A model generated the notes under the pieces. That model saw only the letters and a program-made list of their open reading frames with translations. It was not told the DNA's origin and made no database searches. A DNA stretch of 64,000 nucleotides from Streptomyces lichenis. GTDB lineage: Bacteria; Actinomycetota; Actinomycetes; Streptomycetales; Streptomycetaceae. Where the stretch lies: assembly GCF_023218175.1 (NCBI RefSeq), contig NZ_JALPTH010000012.1, forward strand, positions 124,001 to 188,000. Reading direction: 5' to 3'. Shown piece after piece: positions 8,993 through 18,117 of this stretch (positions are counted from its first letter, which is position 1; the number at the start of each line of letters is the position of its first letter). The position numbers were made by a program, and so were the translations under genes.

Positions 8993-9367
8993 GTCCGCCC
9001 GGACCGCCCCGCCGCGGTGGCGGGGGCTTGTCGTCGTCAGGGATCTTGACCCATCGACCGGCCGATTACCGAGCCCAAATGGTGTTTTGTGAGGCTACTC
9101 ACGACTGGCCCGTTCAGGTCGACACGCCGGAAAAGCGTCCTGGCGAGACGACAGAAACACGCCGCCGCACCCCGGTTCACCTGCGGCGCGAGCGGGTGCG
9201 GCGAGTGCCTTCGCGGCCCCGTCCGCAACTCGCACCGCGGGGATTTCCCCCGGATGCCTGAGCCGAACGAGCGAGCGGTTTCCGGGCGCTCGGCGGCCGT
9301 CCGGGCGAGGCCCCACCGCGTCCGGCCCGTCCCGTGTCCTCCCGGTTCGTTCCCCGTCCCTCGCTCT
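8993..9367. other. Intergenic stretch, no gene seen
   Basis: These 375 bases lie upstream of the riboswitch and downstream of the small hypothetical gene. They should contain the promoter of the NlpC/P60 transcript. TTGTGAGGCTACTC and similar lower-GC patches occur near 9085-9100, but no convincing -35/-10 pair or open frame with a ribosome site was found. Confidence 0.4.
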
Positions 9368-9652
9368 CTATGCGGAACGGCCGTCCGGAGCCTGAGGAAC
9401 CGTCACCCGGCCCGCCCGCCGCTCGCCGTCCAGCACCCGCAGGGCGCGCGCCAGCGTCTCGGTGTGCACCTCGCTCTCCCCGCGCTCATGCATCAGCGCG
9501 AGGGCGTCGCGCAGTTCCACCGCGCACCGCACCAGGGCCTGCGCGGCCCGCAGCGCGCCATAGGTGTGCGCGCACCGGGCCGGGTTGGCGCGGCCCAGCA
9601 GATCCGCCGCGGCCAGCCAGCCGTCGATGTACGCGCCCTCCGCCCGGGTCAT
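9368..9652 (-). CDS. Small hypothetical protein next to pseudo-ClpP
   Basis: The family is not recognised. The 94-residue product is Ala/Arg/Leu-rich and predicted mostly helical, with an acidic-basic amphipathic pattern and no signal peptide, membrane segment or cysteine-pair motif. It starts 36 bases after the stop of the ClpP-like gene on the same strand, with GAGGAGG upstream at slightly long spacing, so it is probably cotranscribed. That context makes an accessory role to the ClpP-like protein conceivable, but nothing in the sequence demonstrates it. Confidence 0.55.
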   Translation of the reverse strand: MTRAEGAYIDGWLAAADLLGRANPARCAHTYGALRAAQALVRCAVELRDALALMHERGESEVHTETLARALRVLDGERRAGRVTVPQAPDGRSA

Positions 9653-9688
9653 CGCGGGCAGTGGCGCCTCCTCGGCCCGAATCGCCGC

Positions 9689-10420
9689 TCACCCGGCCCG
9701 ACGGGTGGTCACCCGGTCCGCCAGTCCGTAGGCCACGGCCGCCTCGGCGTCCAGCACGGTGGTACGGGAGAGATCGGCGTCCACCCGGTCGCGGGACCGG
9801 CCGGTGTGGTGCGCCAGCATCCCGGCCAGCTGCTCGCGCCGGCGCAGCACCTCGTCGGCGTGCCGTTCCAGGTCGGAGGGGTGCCCGTGCAGCGGCTCGG
9901 GCAACGCGGGCTCGCGCAGCACCACCCGGGCGTGGGGCAGGATCAGCCGCTTGCCGGGGGTGCCCGCGGCCAGCAGCAGCGCGGCGGTGGTGGCCGCCTG
10001 CCCCACGCAGACGGTCGCCACCTCGCAACCGATGGCCCGCACCGTGTCGTACACGGCGGTCATGGCGTCCATCGGGCCGCCGGGGGAGTTGACGTAGAGC
10101 GACACCTCCCGGTCGGGACCGGCGTACTCCAGATACAGGAGCTGGGCGATGAGGTCCCCGGCGGCGGTGTCGTCAAGGGGGGTGCCGAGGGTGACGATCC
10201 GCCCTTCGAGGAGCGCGGAGTACGGATCGAGGGTGCGGAGGCCGTCACCGGTGCGCTCGGTGAACTCGGGCAGGACATGGCGCGCGCCGTAGGCGGACCG
10301 AGGAGCGGGCGGGGAGCCGGGCGAGGGGATGGGCTGGGGAACGGGCGAGGGGATGGGCTGCGGAACGGACGGGGGAACGGGCTGGGGGACGGACGGCGGA
10401 ACGGGCGGGAGGGCGGACAT
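9689..10420 (-). CDS. ClpP-like protein lacking the catalytic triad
   Basis: The 243-residue product has a clear ClpP fold signature ([50 protein letters not shown]). All three catalytic positions are changed relative to E. coli ClpP: the nucleophile Ser is Thr144, the His is Arg169, and the Asp aligns with Thr. It should not be a peptidase. Oligomer-forming regions look intact, so it may act as a ClpR-like scaffold or mixed-ring subunit. Residues 5-38 are a Pro/Ser/Val/Gln repeat ([15 protein letters not shown] and variants), absent from normal ClpP. It diverges from a YefM-type antitoxin gene. Confidence 0.82.
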   Translation of the reverse strand: MSALPPVPPSVPQPVPPSVPQPIPSPVPQPIPSPGSPPAPRSAYGARHVLPEFTERTGDGLRTLDPYSALLEGRIVTLGTPLDDTAAGDLIAQLLYLEYAGPDREVSLYVNSPGGPMDAMTAVYDTVRAIGCEVATVCVGQAATTAALLLAAGTPGKRLILPHARVVLREPALPEPLHGHPSDLERHADEVLRRREQLAGMLAHHTGRSRDRVDADLSRTTVLDAEAAVAYGLADRVTTRRAG

Positions 10421-10452
10421 GGCGGACCCCTTTCACCGGTGCTCGCGATGAG

Positions 10453-10479
10453 TTCTGTACAGAATGTACAGGACGTACC
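10453..10479. promoter_or_regulatory. TGTACA-type operator between pseudo-ClpP and YefM genes
   Basis: TTCTGTACAGAA at 10453-10464 is a perfect 12-base palindrome. A second TGTACA follows at 10465-10470 and a further GTAC at 10475-10478, so three GTAC cores repeat every 9 bases. TGTACA-centred palindromes are the known binding sites of YefM antitoxins in their own promoters. The site is 18 bases before the antitoxin start and 32 bases before the ClpP-like start, so it could control both. Repeat structure is directly visible; binding is inferred. Confidence 0.7.
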
Positions 10480-10497
10480 ACGGCTTATCATGGGGGT

Positions 10498-10815
10498 ATG
10501 GCCTACGAGATTCCGGTGACGCAAGCCCGGGCAGAGCTCGCCGAGCTGATCAACCGCGTCGTCTACGCCGGGGAGCGGGTGGTCGTCACCCGCCACGGCA
10601 AGCCGCTCGTCGCCCTGGTGTCCGCGGCGGACCTGGAGCGGCTGGAGGCCCTCGCCCGGGAAGGCGCCGACGGGGTGGAAGGGGAAGGGGAGGAGCAGGC
10701 GGTGCGCACCGTCTCGACCTTCGGTGACGCGGCTTCCGCACCCGGGGCGGGGGAGCGGGGGCGCTTCGGGATCGCCGCCGAGCACCGCCCGGGCGGCTCC
10801 CCGCCGGGGCGGTAG
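10498..10815 (+). CDS. Orphan Phd/YefM-family antitoxin
   Basis: The first 60 residues are a typical Phd/YefM DNA-binding domain: IPVTQARAELAELINRVVYAGERVVVTRHGKPLVALVSAADLERLEAL. The remaining 45 residues are Glu/Gly-rich and unlike the usual toxin-wrapping tail. Such proteins normally neutralise a RelE/YoeB/Doc toxin encoded immediately downstream, but no toxin gene follows; a tRNA-like sequence and the urease operon come next. The upstream TGTACA repeats support autoregulation. It may be a stand-alone repressor, possibly of the divergent pseudo-ClpP operon. The product is 105 residues, normal for the family. Confidence 0.85.
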   Translation: MAYEIPVTQARAELAELINRVVYAGERVVVTRHGKPLVALVSAADLERLEALAREGADGVEGEGEEQAVRTVSTFGDAASAPGAGERGRFGIAAEHRPGGSPPGR

Positions 10816-10885
10816 GGCGCGCGGTGCGCTCACCGGCGGAAACCCGGGTGACCGGGGCCCGGGTGGTCCGTATGATCATCGCCAA

Positions 10886-10961
10886 GGCGGGGTCGTAGCA
10901 CAGAGGTAGTGCGCCGCGATGGCATCTCGGAGGACGCCGGTTCGAATCCGGTCGCCCCGCC
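10886..10961 (+). tRNA. tRNA-like sequence, anticodon GGC, abnormal acceptor stem
   Basis: The D arm (GCAC-AGAGGTA-GTGC), anticodon loop ATGGCAT (U33, anticodon GGC, A37), 5-base variable loop and T arm (GCCGG-TTCGAAT-CCGGT) are tRNA-like in order and size. The outer stem is not normal. GGCGGGG pairs with CCCCGCC, but a T bulge and a further CG/CG pair intervene before the D and T arms, making about 9 pairs plus a bulge. The anticodon stem also has a C.T mismatch. Anticodon GGC would read alanine, yet no G3.U70 is present. It is either a decayed alanine tRNA or an unusual tRNA-like RNA. Confidence 0.55.
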
Positions 10962-11104
10962 CCCTTGCCTCCTCGTGCCCCGGGCCCGCGATCGCGGACC
11001 CGGGGCACGGTGCTGCCCGCACGGCCGCGCGCCGGTCCGGTCGTACGCGATCACGCGCCCCCGGGCCGTTCCGGTGTGTTGGCCATGGGTCGGCAAAACT
11101 CCCG

Positions 11105-11183
11105 TTTACCTCCCGGAAAAACTTCTGCCCGAGTTTGAAATATCTGTCGGTCACACTCTTCTGCCAGGTCAACAGAGTGTTGA
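11105..11183 (+). promoter_or_regulatory. Candidate nitrogen-control (GlnR-like) box and palindrome upstream of ureA
   Basis: The 280 bases between the tRNA-like element and ureA contain an A/T-richer patch. TTTAC, six bases, then GAAAA at 11105-11120 approximates the actinomycete GlnR half-sites gTnAC-n6-GaAAC. A perfect TCAACA-GAG-TGTTGA palindrome lies at 11169-11183, followed by a -10-like TAGTGT at 11191. Urease operons of streptomycetes are known GlnR targets, which motivates the reading. Neither site has been tested against a matrix. Confidence 0.35.
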
Positions 11184-11242
11184 AGCCGGATAGTGTCCCG
11201 CTGCGCTCGGGGCCGTCCGGGCGGGAGACTGTGAGGTGAACC

Positions 11243-11545
11243 GTGCAACTGACCCCGCACGAGCAGGAACGCCTGCTCATCCATGTCGCCGCGGACGTGG
11301 CCGACAGGCGCCGGGCGCGCGGTGTGCGGCTCAACCACCCCGAGGCGGTGGCGCTGATCACCGCGCACATCCTGGAGGGCGCCCGGGACGGGCGGACCGT
11401 CTCCGAACTGATGTCCTCCGGGCGGAAGGTGCTCACCCGCGACGAGGTCATGGACGGCATCCCGGAGATGATCCACGACGTCCAGGTGGAGGCCACCTTC
11501 CCGGACGGCACCAAGCTCGTCACCGTCCATGACCCGATCGTCTGA
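11243..11545 (+). CDS. ureA: Urease gamma subunit
   Basis: UreA is the 100-residue gamma chain of the nickel urease (UreABC)3. The GTG at 11243 follows GTGAGGTGAA. The sequence has the conserved [25 protein letters not shown] start, [11 protein letters not shown], and the closing [13 protein letters not shown]. Length is normal. It is the first gene of ureABCFGD and is separated from ureB by 15 bases. UreA has no catalytic residues and contributes to the trimer interface. Confidence 0.97.
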   Translation: MQLTPHEQERLLIHVAADVADRRRARGVRLNHPEAVALITAHILEGARDGRTVSELMSSGRKVLTRDEVMDGIPEMIHDVQVEATFPDGTKLVTVHDPIV

Positions 11546-11560
11546 CGGGCGGACAGGCCG

Positions 11561-11872
11561 ATGATCCCCGGGGAGATCCTGTACGCGGACGAGCCGGTGC
11601 CCCTCAACGAGGGCCGCCCGGTCACCCGCCTCACCCTGCTCAACGCCGCCGACCGGCCCGTCCAGGTCGGCTCCCACTACCACTTCGCCGAGGTCAACCC
11701 GGGGCTGGAGTTCGACCGTCCGGCCGCGCGCGGTCTGCGGCTCAACATCGCCGCGGGCACCGCGGTGCGCTTCGAACCCGGCATCCCGGTGGACGTCGAA
11801 CTCGTCCCGCTGGCCGGCCGGCGCGTGGTGCCCGGGCTGCGCGGCGAGACCGGAGGCGCCCTCGATGACTGA
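11561..11872 (+). CDS. ureB: Urease beta subunit
   Basis: UreB is the 103-residue beta chain. It shows the family signature [40 protein letters not shown] and the RFEPG segment. In the complex it holds the N-terminus of UreC. The last 8 bases overlap the ureC start, typical of tight translational coupling. Separate ureA and ureB genes match the actinobacterial and enterobacterial arrangement rather than the fused Helicobacter form. Confidence 0.97.
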   Translation: MIPGEILYADEPVPLNEGRPVTRLTLLNAADRPVQVGSHYHFAEVNPGLEFDRPAARGLRLNIAAGTAVRFEPGIPVDVELVPLAGRRVVPGLRGETGGALDD

Positions 11873-13676
11873 CATGAACGATATGAGGGACGTGAGCGGA
11901 ATGGCTGAGCAGAACTCCGTGACACCGGCCTCCCGGGCCTCCGCCGCCGTCTCCACGGTGCGGATCGCCCGCCCGGTGTACGCCGACCTGTTCGGGCCCA
12001 CCACCGGCGACCGGATCCGGCTGGCCGACACCGATCTGCTGGTGGAGATCGAGGAGGACCGCTGCGGCGGGCCCGGGCGCTCCGGCGACGAGGCGGTGTT
12101 CGGCGGCGGCAAGGTGATCCGGGAGTCCATGGGGCAGGCCCGGACCACCCGGGCCGAGGGCGCCCCGGACACCGTGATCACCGGTGCCGTGGTCATCGAC
12201 CACTGGGGGATCGTCAAGGCCGACATCGGCATCCGGGACGGCCGGATCACCGGTATCGGCAAGGCCGGCAACCCCGACACCATGGACGGCGTCCACCCGG
12301 AGCTGGTCATCGGCCCGGAGACCGAGATCATCGCCGGCAACGGGAAGATCGTCACCGCCGGGGCCATCGACACCCATATCCACTTCATCTCGCCCACCGT
12401 GGTGGAGCAGGCGCTCACCTCGGGCATCACCACCCTGGTCGGCGGCGGCACCGGGCCGGCCGAGGGCACCAAGGCCACCACCGTCACCCCCGGGCCCTGG
12501 CACCTGGCGCGGATGTTCGCCGCGCTGGAGGCCTACCCGGTCAACATCGGGCTGCTGGGCAAGGGCAACACCGTCTCGGCCGAGGCCATGCACTCCCAAC
12601 TGCGCGGCGGCGCCCTCGGGTTCAAGATCCATGAGGACTGGGGGGCCACCCCGGCGGTGATCGACGCCTGTCTGCGGGTCTGCGAGGAGACCGGGGCGCA
12701 GCTGGCCATCCACACCGACACCCTCAACGAGGCCGGGTTCGTCGGCGACACCCTCGCCGCCATCGCGGGCCGCACCATCCACGCGTACCACACCGAGGGC
12801 GCCGGCGGCGGGCACGCGCCGGACATCATCACGGTGGTCTCCGAGCCGTACGTGCTGCCCAGCTCCACCAACCCGACCCGGCCGCACACCGTCAACACCC
12901 TCGAAGAGCACCTCGACATGCTGATGGTGTGCCACCACCTCAATCCGGCCGTCCCGGAGGACCTGGCCTTCGCCGAGTCCCGGATCCGGCCCTCCACCAT
13001 CGCCGCCGAGGACGTGCTGCACGACCTGGGCGCCATCTCCATCATCTCCTCGGACTCCCAGGCGATGGGCCGGGTCGGCGAGGTCGTCCTGCGCACCTGG
13101 CAGACCGCCCATGTGATGAAGCGCCGCCGCGGCGCGCTGCCCGGGGACGGGCGGGCCGACAACCACCGGGTGCGCCGCTATGTCGCCAAGTACACGATCA
13201 ACCCGGCGGTCGCCCAGGGCCTGGACCACCAGGTGGGCTCGGTCGAGCCGGGCAAGCTCGCCGACCTGGTCGTCTGGGACCCGGCCTTCTTCGGGGTGAA
13301 GCCGCAGACCGTGATCAAGGGCGGGCAGATCGCCTACGCGCAGATGGGTGACGCCAACGCCTCCATTCCGACGCCCCAACCGGTGCTGCCCCGGCCCATG
13401 TTCGGCGCCGTCGGCGCCGCCCCGGCCGGCAACTCGGTCAACTTCACCAGTGAGGCGGCGATCGCCGACGGGCTGCCCGAACGGCTCGGTCTCGGCAAGC
13501 AGTTCACCCCCATCCGCTCCACCCGCGCGGTCACCAAGGCGGACATGCGGGAGAACGACGCGCTGCCCCGGGTGGAGGTCGATCCCGACACCTTCACGGT
13601 GACCATCGACGGCGACCCCGTCGATCCGGCACCGGCGGCCGAACTGCCCATGGCCCAGCGCTACTTCCTCTTCTGA
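11865..13676 (+). CDS. ureC: Urease alpha (catalytic) subunit
   Basis: UreC hydrolyses urea to ammonia and carbamate at a dinuclear nickel centre. All metal ligands are visible: the HIH pair near residue 170, the carbamylated lysine in GFKIHEDWG near residue 254, the histidines in AIHTDTLNE and [15 protein letters not shown], and the Asp in SSDSQAMGR. The active-site flap histidine is in MVCHHL near residue 357. The 603-residue reading is about 30 longer than usual because of a Met-rich N-terminus ([13 protein letters not shown]), so the ATG for MAEQ at 11901 is a possible alternative start. Confidence 0.97.
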   Translation: MTDMNDMRDVSGMAEQNSVTPASRASAAVSTVRIARPVYADLFGPTTGDRIRLADTDLLVEIEEDRCGGPGRSGDEAVFGGGKVIRESMGQARTTRAEGAPDTVITGAVVIDHWGIVKADIGIRDGRITGIGKAGNPDTMDGVHPELVIGPETEIIAGNGKIVTAGAIDTHIHFISPTVVEQALTSGITTLVGGGTGPAEGTKATTVTPGPWHLARMFAALEAYPVNIGLLGKGNTVSAEAMHSQLRGGALGFKIHEDWGATPAVIDACLRVCEETGAQLAIHTDTLNEAGFVGDTLAAIAGRTIHAYHTEGAGGGHAPDIITVVSEPYVLPSSTNPTRPHTVNTLEEHLDMLMVCHHLNPAVPEDLAFAESRIRPSTIAAEDVLHDLGAISIISSDSQAMGRVGEVVLRTWQTAHVMKRRRGALPGDGRADNHRVRRYVAKYTINPAVAQGLDHQVGSVEPGKLADLVVWDPAFFGVKPQTVIKGGQIAYAQMGDANASIPTPQPVLPRPMFGAVGAAPAGNSVNFTSEAAIADGLPERLGLGKQFTPIRSTRAVTKADMRENDALPRVEVDPDTFTVTIDGDPVDPAPAAELPMAQRYFLF

Positions 13677-14354
13677 GTGCCGGGCCCGGAGATGACTCGT
13701 TCCGCACTGCTGGTGCTCGCCGACGGACGGTTCCCCGCCGGCGGGCACGCCCACTCCGGCGGCGCCGAGGCGGCCGTCGCCGCGGGCCGGATCCGCGACG
13801 CCGCCACCCTGGAGGCGTTCTGCCGGGGCCGGCTGCACACCACCGGGCTGACCTCCGCCGCGCTGGCCGCCGCCGCGGCGCACGGCCACGACCCGGCCAA
13901 GCTCGACGAGGCCGCCGACGCCCGCACCCCCTCGCCCGCCCTGCGGGCCGCCGCCCGCAGACTGGGCCGGCAGCTGATGCGGGCCGCGCGCGCCGCCTGG
14001 CCCGGACCCGAACTCGACGCCCTGGCGCAGGCGTTCCCCAAGGGCGCCCACCAGCCGGTGGTGCTGGGCACCGCCGCCCGGTCCGCCGGGCTGGCACCGC
14101 TGGACGCCGGGTACGCCGTCGCCTACGAGACGGTCGGCGGGCCCGCCACGGCGGTGGTGCGGCTGCTCGGCCTGGACCCGTTCCAGGCGACCGCGGTGCT
14201 CGCCCGGCTGGCCCCCGAGATGGACGCGGTGGCCGAGCGGGCCGCCGCGGCCGCCCGGGGCCCGGTGGACGAGCTGCCGGCCGCCTCCGCCCCGCTGCTG
14301 GACATCACCGCCGAGGCGCACGCCGGCTGGCCGGTCCGCCTCTTCGCCTCCTGA
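13677..14354 (+). CDS. ureF: Urease accessory protein UreF
   Basis: UreF is a helical chaperone that, with UreG and UreD, loads nickel into the urease apoenzyme and gates the GTPase of UreG. The family signature is the [23 protein letters not shown] start and the later [12 protein letters not shown]. The GTG at 13677 abuts the ureC stop; an in-frame ATG at 13692 with GGAG immediately before it could be used instead, giving 220 residues. Length is normal either way. Confidence 0.94.
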   Translation: MPGPEMTRSALLVLADGRFPAGGHAHSGGAEAAVAAGRIRDAATLEAFCRGRLHTTGLTSAALAAAAAHGHDPAKLDEAADARTPSPALRAAARRLGRQLMRAARAAWPGPELDALAQAFPKGAHQPVVLGTAARSAGLAPLDAGYAVAYETVGGPATAVVRLLGLDPFQATAVLARLAPEMDAVAERAAAAARGPVDELPAASAPLLDITAEAHAGWPVRLFAS

Positions 14355-14395
14355 GCCGCAGCCTTCACCTCATTCACCCGCAAGGAGAGATCCGT

Positions 14396-15073
14396 ATGCA
14401 TCTGCACCACTCCCCTGACGCACCCGCCGCCGTCAGCGCCGACGCCCACCGCCCCGACGGCAGCCGCCGGGCGCTGCGGATCGGGCTCGGCGGCCCGGTC
14501 GGCTCGGGGAAGACCGCCACCGTCGCCGCCCTCTGCCGCGAACTGCGCGACAAGCTCTCGCTGGCGGTCGTGACCAACGACATCTACACCCGTGAGGACG
14601 CCGAGTTCCTGCTGCGCAACGCGGTGCTGCCGCCCGAGCGGATCCAGGCCGTGGAGACCGGCGCCTGCCCGCACACCGCCATCCGCGACGACATCTCCGC
14701 CAACCTGGAGGCGGTCGAGGAGCTGGAGGACACCGTCGGCCCGCTCGACCTGATCCTGGTGGAGTCCGGCGGCGACAACCTCACCGCCACCTTCTCCAAG
14801 GGGCTGGTGGACGCGCAGATCTTCGTCATCGACGTGGCCGGCGGGGACGACATCCCGCGCAAGGGCGGGCCCGGGGTGACCACGGCCGACCTGCTCATCG
14901 TCAACAAGACCGACCTCGCCCCGTACGTCGGCTCCGACCTGGAGCGGATGGCCCGGGACGCCAAGGAGCAGCGCGGCGACCTGCCGGTGCTCTTCACCTC
15001 GCTCACCGGTCCGCAGGGGGTGGCGCCGGTCGCCGACTGGGTGCGCGGGCAGCTCGCCGCGTGGACCGGATGA
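14396..15073 (+). CDS. ureG: Urease accessory GTPase UreG
   Basis: UreG is the SIMIBI-class GTPase that delivers nickel to urease. The P-loop [10 protein letters not shown] lies at about residues 31-40. The nickel-binding CPH motif is in [17 protein letters not shown], and [10 protein letters not shown] is the guanine-specificity loop. The short N-terminus [19 protein letters not shown] carries several histidines, a weak version of the His-rich nickel stores seen in some UreG proteins. The ATG at 14396 has a strong AAGGAG site. Confidence 0.97.
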   Translation: MHLHHSPDAPAAVSADAHRPDGSRRALRIGLGGPVGSGKTATVAALCRELRDKLSLAVVTNDIYTREDAEFLLRNAVLPPERIQAVETGACPHTAIRDDISANLEAVEELEDTVGPLDLILVESGGDNLTATFSKGLVDAQIFVIDVAGGDDIPRKGGPGVTTADLLIVNKTDLAPYVGSDLERMARDAKEQRGDLPVLFTSLTGPQGVAPVADWVRGQLAAWTG

Positions 15074-15885
15074 GCGCCCCTGCCGCCGGACCGCAGGCGC
15101 CGACCGGGGTACGGGCCACGGCCCGGATCGCGGCCGCCGCGGACGGCTCGCTGCCGCTGCTGGCCGGCGACGGCCCGCTGGCGCTGCGGCGCACCCGCGC
15201 CACCCGGGCGGGCAGCCGGGTGACCGTGGTGGGGGCGATGACCGCCCCGCTCGGCGGCGACCGGCTGGCCATCGAGACGGAGGTACGCGCCGGGGCCCGG
15301 CTCACCGTGGACTCGGCCGCCGCGACCGTCGCCCTGCCCGGCCGCGACCCGGCCGCCGAGGCCCACTACGAGGTCCGGCTACGGGTCGGGGAGGGCGCGG
15401 AACTGCGCTGGCTGCCCGAGCAGCTGGTGTGTGCCCGGGGCTCGCGGCTGCGGATGCGCACCCGGGTCGAGCTGGCGCCCACCGCCCGGCTGGTGCTGCG
15501 CGAGGAGCAGGTGCTGGGCCGGTACGGCGAGCAGCCCGGCACCCTCGCCACCCGCCTCACCGCCCACCGGGCCGGACGCCCCCTGCTGGACCAGGAACTG
15601 CACTTCGGTCCGGGGGCGCCGGGCGGATGGGACGGCGGGGCGGTGCTGGCGGGGCACCGGGCCGTGGGGCAACTTCTCGTGGTGGACCGGTGCTTCGGCA
15701 CCGATCCGGTCGAGCCGCGGATGCTGGGGGAGACCGCCTGTCTCGTCCCGCTGGCCGGGCCCGGGGTCCTGGTCACCGCCGTCGCCCCGGACGCCCTGCT
15801 GCTGCGGCGCACCCTGGACGCGGCGCTGGAAGCGCTGGAGCGCCGGTCAGCCGCCGACGTACCAGCTCATGCCGCCGTTCGATGA
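15070..15885 (+). CDS. ureD: Urease accessory protein UreD (UreH)
   Basis: UreD is the scaffold that binds apo-urease and recruits UreF/UreG during nickel insertion. Characteristic segments are [26 protein letters not shown], the [13 protein letters not shown] loop and [12 protein letters not shown]. The ATG at 15070 overlaps the ureG stop as ATGA, so I prefer it to the GTG at 15061; the product is then 271 residues. It is the last urease gene, and its 3' end overlaps the convergent DUF4190 gene by 39 bases. Confidence 0.92.
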   Translation: MSAPAAGPQAPTGVRATARIAAAADGSLPLLAGDGPLALRRTRATRAGSRVTVVGAMTAPLGGDRLAIETEVRAGARLTVDSAAATVALPGRDPAAEAHYEVRLRVGEGAELRWLPEQLVCARGSRLRMRTRVELAPTARLVLREEQVLGRYGEQPGTLATRLTAHRAGRPLLDQELHFGPGAPGGWDGGAVLAGHRAVGQLLVVDRCFGTDPVEPRMLGETACLVPLAGPGVLVTAVAPDALLLRRTLDAALEALERRSAADVPAHAAVR

Positions 15886-16140
15886 GGCGATCGCGACGAG
15901 CACGATGAACAGGACGACGTCGATGATGCCGAGCACGATCGACGCCTTGGCCATCCCGCTGCCGCCCTTGCCGGCCTTGGCCTGGCGGAGGCCCACCGCG
16001 CCGAAGATGATCGCCAGCGGCCCGAGGATGATGTTGGCGAAGAAGATACCGACGATGCCGCAGACGAGACCGGCGATGGCGAGTCCGTTCGTAGCGGAGC
16101 GCGCCTGCCCGTGGGTGCCGCTGGTGCCGTAACCGGCCAT
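15847..16140 (-). CDS. DUF4190-type small membrane protein
   Basis: The 97-residue product starts at the ATG at 16140 behind GGGAGAG. After a Gly/Ser/Thr-rich N-terminus it has two hydrophobic helices separated by a KAGKG-containing loop: GLAIAGLVCGIVGIFFANIILG through IIFGAVGLRQA, and MAKASIVLGIIDVVLFIVLVAIA. This is the layout of the DUF4190/TM2-like family common in streptomycetes. Function is unknown. It converges on ureD and shares no operon with other genes. Confidence 0.85.
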   Translation of the reverse strand: MAGYGTSGTHGQARSATNGLAIAGLVCGIVGIFFANIILGPLAIIFGAVGLRQAKAGKGGSGMAKASIVLGIIDVVLFIVLVAIASSNGGMSWYVGG

Positions 16141-16420
16141 GTGAACTCTCCCAGTCCGAGGGGAACTTGTGAGAGCCCGTGTTGCCGGATGTGACGGGGT
16201 CATGCCTGCCGTAAGGAAGTTCCGCGAAAATGGCAAGGGCGGCATCCGGCCGGGTGACCGGAATGTGCCCTTCCGGACCGCGGGCCTCCCGCCTCGGCCC
16301 CCGGAGCCCTGACCCCGGGCCCCGGACTCCAGACCGGGACCCGGCTCGGCGAGCGCCGTGGCCGGGACCGGGGCGTGGCCGGGACTATGGCCGGGGGCCT
16401 CCGGGGCGGCCGCCCCCGGC

Positions 16421-17167
16421 TCAGCGGTGCTCGTGGCCGGGGCCGGAAAGCCGCCGGTGCGGTCGGTGGGGCCGCTGCCGTTCGACGGCCTCGGCGGCCC
16501 GCTGCTTGACCACGCCCGCGTACTCGTCCACGTACTCCTGGCCGGAGAGGGCCAGGATCCGGTACATGATCTCGTCGGTCACCGCCCGCAGCACCGCCTT
16601 GTCGCCCTCCATCCCGGCGTAGCGGGAGAAGTCCAGCGGCTCGCCGAACCGGATGGCCACCCGCCGGATCTTCGGCAGCCGGCGGCCCGGCGGCTGGATC
16701 TCGAAGGTGCCGACCATGGCGCAGGGCACCACCGGCACCCCGGCCGTCAGCGCCATCACCGCCACGCCCACCTTGCCCTTGTAGAGCCGCCCGTCATGCG
16801 AGCGGGTGCCCTCCGGGTAGATGCCCAGCAGCTCGTCTTGCGCCAGCACCCCCAGGCCCTCCCGGATCGCCGCCTTCCCGGCCTCCTTGCCGGACCGGTC
16901 GACCGGGATCTGCCCGGCGCTGCGGAAGAACGCGGCGGTCAGCCGTCCCTTGATCCCGGACCCGGTGAAATACTCCCGCTTGGCCAGGAAGGTGATCCGG
17001 CGGGAGAGGATGGCCGGCATCAGGAAGTGGTCCGAGAAGGACAGATGGTTGCCGGCGACGATCGCCGCGCCGCTTCCGGGGACATGCTCCAGTCCCTCGA
17101 TCCGGGGCCGGAACAGCAGCCGCAGCAGCGGCCCGAGCAGTACGTGCTTCAGCAACTGGTAGAACAC
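16421..17167 (-). CDS. 1-acyl-sn-glycerol-3-phosphate acyltransferase (PlsC family)
   Basis: The enzyme transfers an acyl chain to lysophosphatidic acid or a related lysolipid at the membrane. The acyltransferase motif NHLSFSD is at residues 40-46 and the substrate loop YPEGTRS follows near residue 115. The GTG at 17167 with GAGGAG upstream gives 248 residues. The frame extends further, but that part is Arg/Pro-rich and lacks homology-like features. The N-terminal FYQLLKHVLLGPLLRLLF is an amphipathic membrane anchor. A histidine-containing tail (GPGHEHR) ends the protein. Confidence 0.9.
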   Translation of the reverse strand: MFYQLLKHVLLGPLLRLLFRPRIEGLEHVPGSGAAIVAGNHLSFSDHFLMPAILSRRITFLAKREYFTGSGIKGRLTAAFFRSAGQIPVDRSGKEAGKAAIREGLGVLAQDELLGIYPEGTRSHDGRLYKGKVGVAVMALTAGVPVVPCAMVGTFEIQPPGRRLPKIRRVAIRFGEPLDFSRYAGMEGDKAVLRAVTDEIMYRILALSGQEYVDEYAGVVKQRAAEAVERQRPHRPHRRLSGPGHEHR

Positions 17168-17727
17168 GGGCGGCTCCTCGCTCTGCCGGGCGGGCGACCG
17201 GGTCGCGGTCGCACACTCCGGCGTTCGACGCCTCGGGGCGGGGGAGCGGGGCGCGCACGGGTCCCGCCGCGCGCGGCCGCCTCGGCGGCCCGCTGCCGCC
17301 ACCTCCGCTCGATCACGGGAACGGGCTCACGAGCCGTCCCCTGGGATTGCCGATTCCCCGGCGAGCCTGCGTCCAGTCTGCTCCCCGCGCACCGGCCCGT
17401 CCATCCGCCCGCGCCCGCGCGCCCCGCCCGGCGGGAAACGCGCGGTGGTCAGCCGGCCGGCCGCACCGCAAGCGCCCGGCCCGGCCGGCCCGCCTCCCTC
17501 TCGCTCCGGGCATCCACCACCGCCACGGACCCGTATCTACCGCCGCATGCACCCCACCGACCCCGATTTCGCCCAATACTGCATCAAGGTCTGTTATGCA
17601 AGTGCTTGTTGCGGCATCCTATGCGGCTGCGCAAGAGTTGCCCCACGGAAATCCTCCCGGTGGCCGGACGAGCACGGCCGGGGCTCCATCGCGGTGGTGG
17701 AGAGGGCGACAGGAGCGGCTCACCAGC
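17168..17727. other. Intergenic stretch with TGCAAG/TTGC-rich promoter region
   Basis: No gene was found in these 560 bases. The first 300 are extremely GC-rich. From about 17560 to 17660 the composition changes to a lower-GC patch with repeated short words (TGCAAGTGCTTG, TTGCGGCATC, TGCGCAAGAGTTGC), the sort of region that carries regulator sites. It precedes the STAS gene and probably contains its promoter. Confidence 0.4.
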
Positions 17728-18117
17728 ATGTACGAGGACGAGCGGGGCGCCCCGGCCGGCGAGATGGAGGGCCGGGCCTTCGTCGTACGGGTGCCGGCCG
17801 AAGCCGACCACGAACGCGCGCCCGAGCTGGAGGCGGCGCTCGGCGGGGCTCTGGAGCAGCCGGCCGAGCGCACCGTCGTGGACCTGTCGGGCACCGACTT
17901 CGCCGACTCGACCCTGCTCCATGTGCTGCTCGCCGCCCAGCGCGCGCACCGCGGCCGGGGGCGGCCGATGGTGGTGGCCGGGCCCTTCGGCCGCAGCGTG
18001 CACCGGCTCTTCGAGGTCACCGGTACGGCCGGGTTCTTCGACCTGGCCGAGACCGCCGGCGCCGCCACGGGCACCGGCGGGCCACGCGACCCCGGACCCC
18101 GCCGGGCCCGCCCCTAG
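17728..18117 (+). CDS. STAS-domain anti-sigma factor antagonist
   Basis: The 129-residue product is a single STAS domain of the SpoIIAA/RsbV class. The phosphorylatable loop is VVDLSGTDFADSTLLHVLL, with Asp-Ser at about residues 68-69, and HRLFEVTGTAGFF matches the final helix. Such proteins bind and release anti-sigma factor kinases of the HATPase type. The ATG at 17728 follows ACAGGAGCGG. There is no adjacent sigma or kinase gene. It converges on the MSMEG_6728-type gene with a 4-base overlap. Confidence 0.85.
   Translation: MYEDERGAPAGEMEGRAFVVRVPAEADHERAPELEAALGGALEQPAERTVVDLSGTDFADSTLLHVLLAAQRAHRGRGRPMVVAGPFGRSVHRLFEVTGTAGFFDLAETAGAATGTGGPRDPGPRRARP

Noticed and set aside
10886..10961. 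Reading the tRNA-like element as an allo-tRNA (8/4 or 9/3 type)
   Set aside because: Those tRNAs, as I recall them, have long serine-type variable arms; this one has a 5-base variable loop, and the extended helix contains a bulge.
11742..14321. A 859-codon minus-strand frame opposite the urease genes
   Set aside because: It lies wholly opposite unmistakable ureC and ureF and has only low-complexity sequence.
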